Below, one piece after another: positions 62,399 through 64,000 of a DNA stretch of 64,000 bases. Under the pieces are notes generated by a model, which saw nothing but the letters and a program-made list of their open reading frames with translations, was not told where the DNA came from and made no database searches. The stretch is from WLXB01 sp040221475 (GTDB lineage: Bacteria; Pseudomonadota; Alphaproteobacteria; Rhodospirillales; Rhodospirillaceae). Made by a program: the position numbers and the translations under genes. The stretch's first letter is position 1; each line of letters opens with the position of its first letter. The stretch is from assembly GCA_040221475.1 (NCBI GenBank), contig JAVKEJ010000008.1, forward strand, positions 1 through 64,000, given 5' to 3'.

Positions 62399-63379
62399 AT
62401 GACACTCAGCGGACGACGGCAGATATTATCTCGGTTTGGTGCGGGTGCGCTCATGGCAACTGCGTGTGCGCTTGGCCTTGGATCTGTTCGTACAGCACGA
62501 GCGCAGAATACAAAGTCATCGGAAAGTTCTGGCATGGCTCTAAAATCATCAGCCTCTGAAATCTCCGTTAAGCGTGGTTATACAGAGTGCAGGTTTGGGC
62601 AGTTGCACTTCATTCGTGGGGTGCCCACCTCTGGCCGAACAGAAAAGCCCCCATTGGTGCTCTTGCACCAGAACCCGTCCTCGTCTGTGGAGTACGAGCC
62701 GCTCATTAAAGAAATGGCTATGGACCGAGAGGTTGTTGCTTTTGATACACCTGGAAATGGTATGTCTGATTGGCCCCCGGAGCCAATGGATATGACCGGT
62801 TATGCAACTGCGTTTGCAGACGGCATTGAGAGTTTAAATCTCGGTGGGCAAACTCGTGTGGATGTTTTTGGATTTCATACCGGTAGTTTTCTCGCTGCTG
62901 AACTGGCGATTGGTCAACCTCAAAAAGTTGGCCGCCTTGTCATGTCAGGCATTCCGTTCCGGACGCCTGAAGAACGACTGGAGCGATTGGCCGATATCGA
63001 AGCACGGCCCCGCATTACGGAAGACGGAAAAGATATTATGGGGCAGTTGGAGCGCCTTTGGACCTTTGTGGTGAGCAAACGCGATCGCCGCGTCCCGTTG
63101 GAGCGTGCCGCCGAGGTTTTTGTGGAGAAGGCCAAACCGCTTGATCGTTATTGGTGGCCTTATCGTGGGGTCTGGACGTACGACGTTGCTGAACGTTTTC
63201 CGCTGATCTCACAGCCGACGCTAATCGTTCAGCCCCACGAGAACCTTTTAGAATATTCGAAGCAGGCCGCCGCATTTATATCCAATGTGCGAATGGTTGA
63301 GTTGCCTGACCTCGAACGAGACGTCTTTGACGTTGGGGCCGATCAAATTGCTGAGAAGTTAAGAGCATTCTTGTCATAA
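62399..63379 (+). CDS. Exported alpha/beta-hydrolase-fold protein lacking the usual triad
   Basis: A 326-residue protein with a Tat-like signal (SGRRQILSRFGAGALMATAC, then ALGLG). It has the general alpha/beta-hydrolase layout: VLLHQNPSSS oxyanion region, VVAFDTPGNGMSDWP, then VDVFGFHTGSFLAAELA. In the last, the position of the nucleophile Ser in GxSxG is a His (GFHTG). The C-terminal region where the catalytic His is expected reads LPDLERDVFDVG, with no His. The protein therefore may bind and not hydrolyse, or use another mechanism. The ATG at 62399 has CGGAGAAG upstream. It sits next to an ABC solute-binding protein gene. Confidence 0.8.
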   Translation: MTLSGRRQILSRFGAGALMATACALGLGSVRTARAQNTKSSESSGMALKSSASEISVKRGYTECRFGQLHFIRGVPTSGRTEKPPLVLLHQNPSSSVEYEPLIKEMAMDREVVAFDTPGNGMSDWPPEPMDMTGYATAFADGIESLNLGGQTRVDVFGFHTGSFLAAELAIGQPQKVGRLVMSGIPFRTPEERLERLADIEARPRITEDGKDIMGQLERLWTFVVSKRDRRVPLERAAEVFVEKAKPLDRYWWPYRGVWTYDVAERFPLISQPTLIVQPHENLLEYSKQAAAFISNVRMVELPDLERDVFDVGADQIAEKLRAFLS

Positions 63380-63429
63380 TCTAGCGAGGCTCACACGCTA
63401 CTCTGATAAAATACTTACATAGGTTATTC

Positions 63430-64000
63430 ATGATGATGAAGCTCCTAATTCGTAGTGCGTTTGCCGTGCTTATTCTGGCCAGTGTATCGTTACCACACGT
63501 TGCTGTGGCCGAGCCGTTTAAGGTTGCGCGTACGGCCATTCCTCCCAGTAGAGGGATTCCTTTTACGGCCGTGTCGCAGCCGGGTGTTGGGATCTGGTCG
63601 CTGATGTACGATACGCTCACGCGTATCGATAACCAAGGTAACGTGGAGCCAGCACTGGCGGAAAGCTGGGAGTCCATATCACCAACCCAATGGAAGTTCC
63701 GGTTACGACCAGATGTCCGTTTCCATAATGGTGAAGTGTTTGATGCGTCCTCAGTGACGGCGTCTATTGAGCTCCTGAAGAGTGAAGCGGGCGCGCGTTT
63801 CTATACGGCTTCTGAGGTGCAAGGTATTACAGCGGTCGAAGTTATTGATTCTCTGACAGTTCTTATAGAGACGGAGAAACCAGACCCGATTTTACATCGC
63901 CGGGCCAGCCTTCTATGGATGCTCCCACCGGACGCACTGGCAGACCGTGGTGTCGATAGTTTTGCGCAAGAGCCAATTGGTAGCGGTCCTTTTCAGCTTG
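63430..64000 (+). CDS. ABC transporter extracellular solute-binding protein, family 5 (partial)
   Basis: The frame opens at an ATG at 63430 and runs off the right edge (190 codons seen). A signal peptide (about 1-26, FAVLILASVSLPHVAVA) is followed by the family-5 peptide/nickel-binding pattern: GIWSLMYDTLTRIDNQGNVE, LAESWESIS, WKFRLRPDVRFHNGEVFDA and EPIGSGPFQL. It should bind a peptide, glycoside or other small solute in the periplasm for an ABC importer whose permease and ATPase genes probably lie to the right. Confidence 0.92.
   Translation, partial: MMMKLLIRSAFAVLILASVSLPHVAVAEPFKVARTAIPPSRGIPFTAVSQPGVGIWSLMYDTLTRIDNQGNVEPALAESWESISPTQWKFRLRPDVRFHNGEVFDASSVTASIELLKSEAGARFYTASEVQGITAVEVIDSLTVLIETEKPDPILHRRASLLWMLPPDALADRGVDSFAQEPIGSGPFQL

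Noticed and set aside
1..64000. CRISPR arrays, rRNA or tRNA genes
   Set aside because: I looked for regularly spaced direct repeats, conserved rRNA stretches and tRNA-like segments and saw none. A dedicated tRNA/ncRNA scan would be needed to exclude small RNAs.

Overview
The window looks like a chromosomal segment of a Gram-negative proteobacterium, most probably an alphaproteobacterium. The reasons are the contiguous ccoNOQP-ccoGHIS (fixNOQP-fixGHIS) layout, a FixL-like haem-PAS kinase beside a FixK-like Crp/Fnr regulator, a class I PHA synthase with a phasin, and a TonB-dependent receptor. No rRNA, tRNA or CRISPR array was seen. The genus cannot be named from the sequence alone.

Region 1 (about 0.3-45.4 kb) reads as one low-oxygen / energy-starvation island. 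It opens with the end of an IS3-family element (1-141). It then holds a universal stress protein, a FixK-type regulator, an OmpR-type response regulator and a hybrid PAS kinase whose first PAS domain carries the FixL haem-ligand pattern. Next come Hsp20, a phasin, PHA synthase, a stress protein with a paralogue 32 kb away, PEP synthase, a complete NADP-type group 3b NiFe hydrogenase operon with hypCDFE, a protease and an unusual zinc-domain-less HypA, a Pcm-erythromycin-esterase fusion, the full cbb3 oxidase operon with its assembly genes, a phosphofructokinase, an AMP-phosphorylase-like / PRPP synthase / beta-CASP nuclease operon, and an ADP-forming acyl-CoA synthetase fused to a GNAT domain. 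At least ten genes or operons here are preceded by FNR/FixK-type palindromes (TTGAY-N4-RTCAA) placed about 67-85 bp before the start codon. Oxygen sensor, regulator, operators and targets therefore all lie in one stretch.

Region 2 (about 46-59.9 kb) is a secreted or periplasmic catabolic island: a tannase/feruloyl-esterase family hydrolase, a TonB-dependent receptor, a PQQ quinohaemoprotein dehydrogenase, a CHRD protein, an unrecognised exported protein, a DUF1592/DUF1588-type lipoprotein, a Tat-exported DUF1552 protein, a triple-repeat COG4315 protein and an MFS transporter. From the unrecognised exported protein to the repeat protein the genes overlap by 4 bp each. No FNR-type boxes were seen here. 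Function is unassigned, and this is the best candidate for an undescribed system.

Region 3 (60-64 kb) holds a LysR regulator, an APH-type kinase, an alpha/beta hydrolase-fold protein that lacks the usual catalytic residues, and the start of an ABC transporter solute-binding protein cut by the right edge. Between 24.3 and 28.4 kb there are signs of gene decay: a DUF2267 gene with a degraded C-terminus and a short gene remnant.
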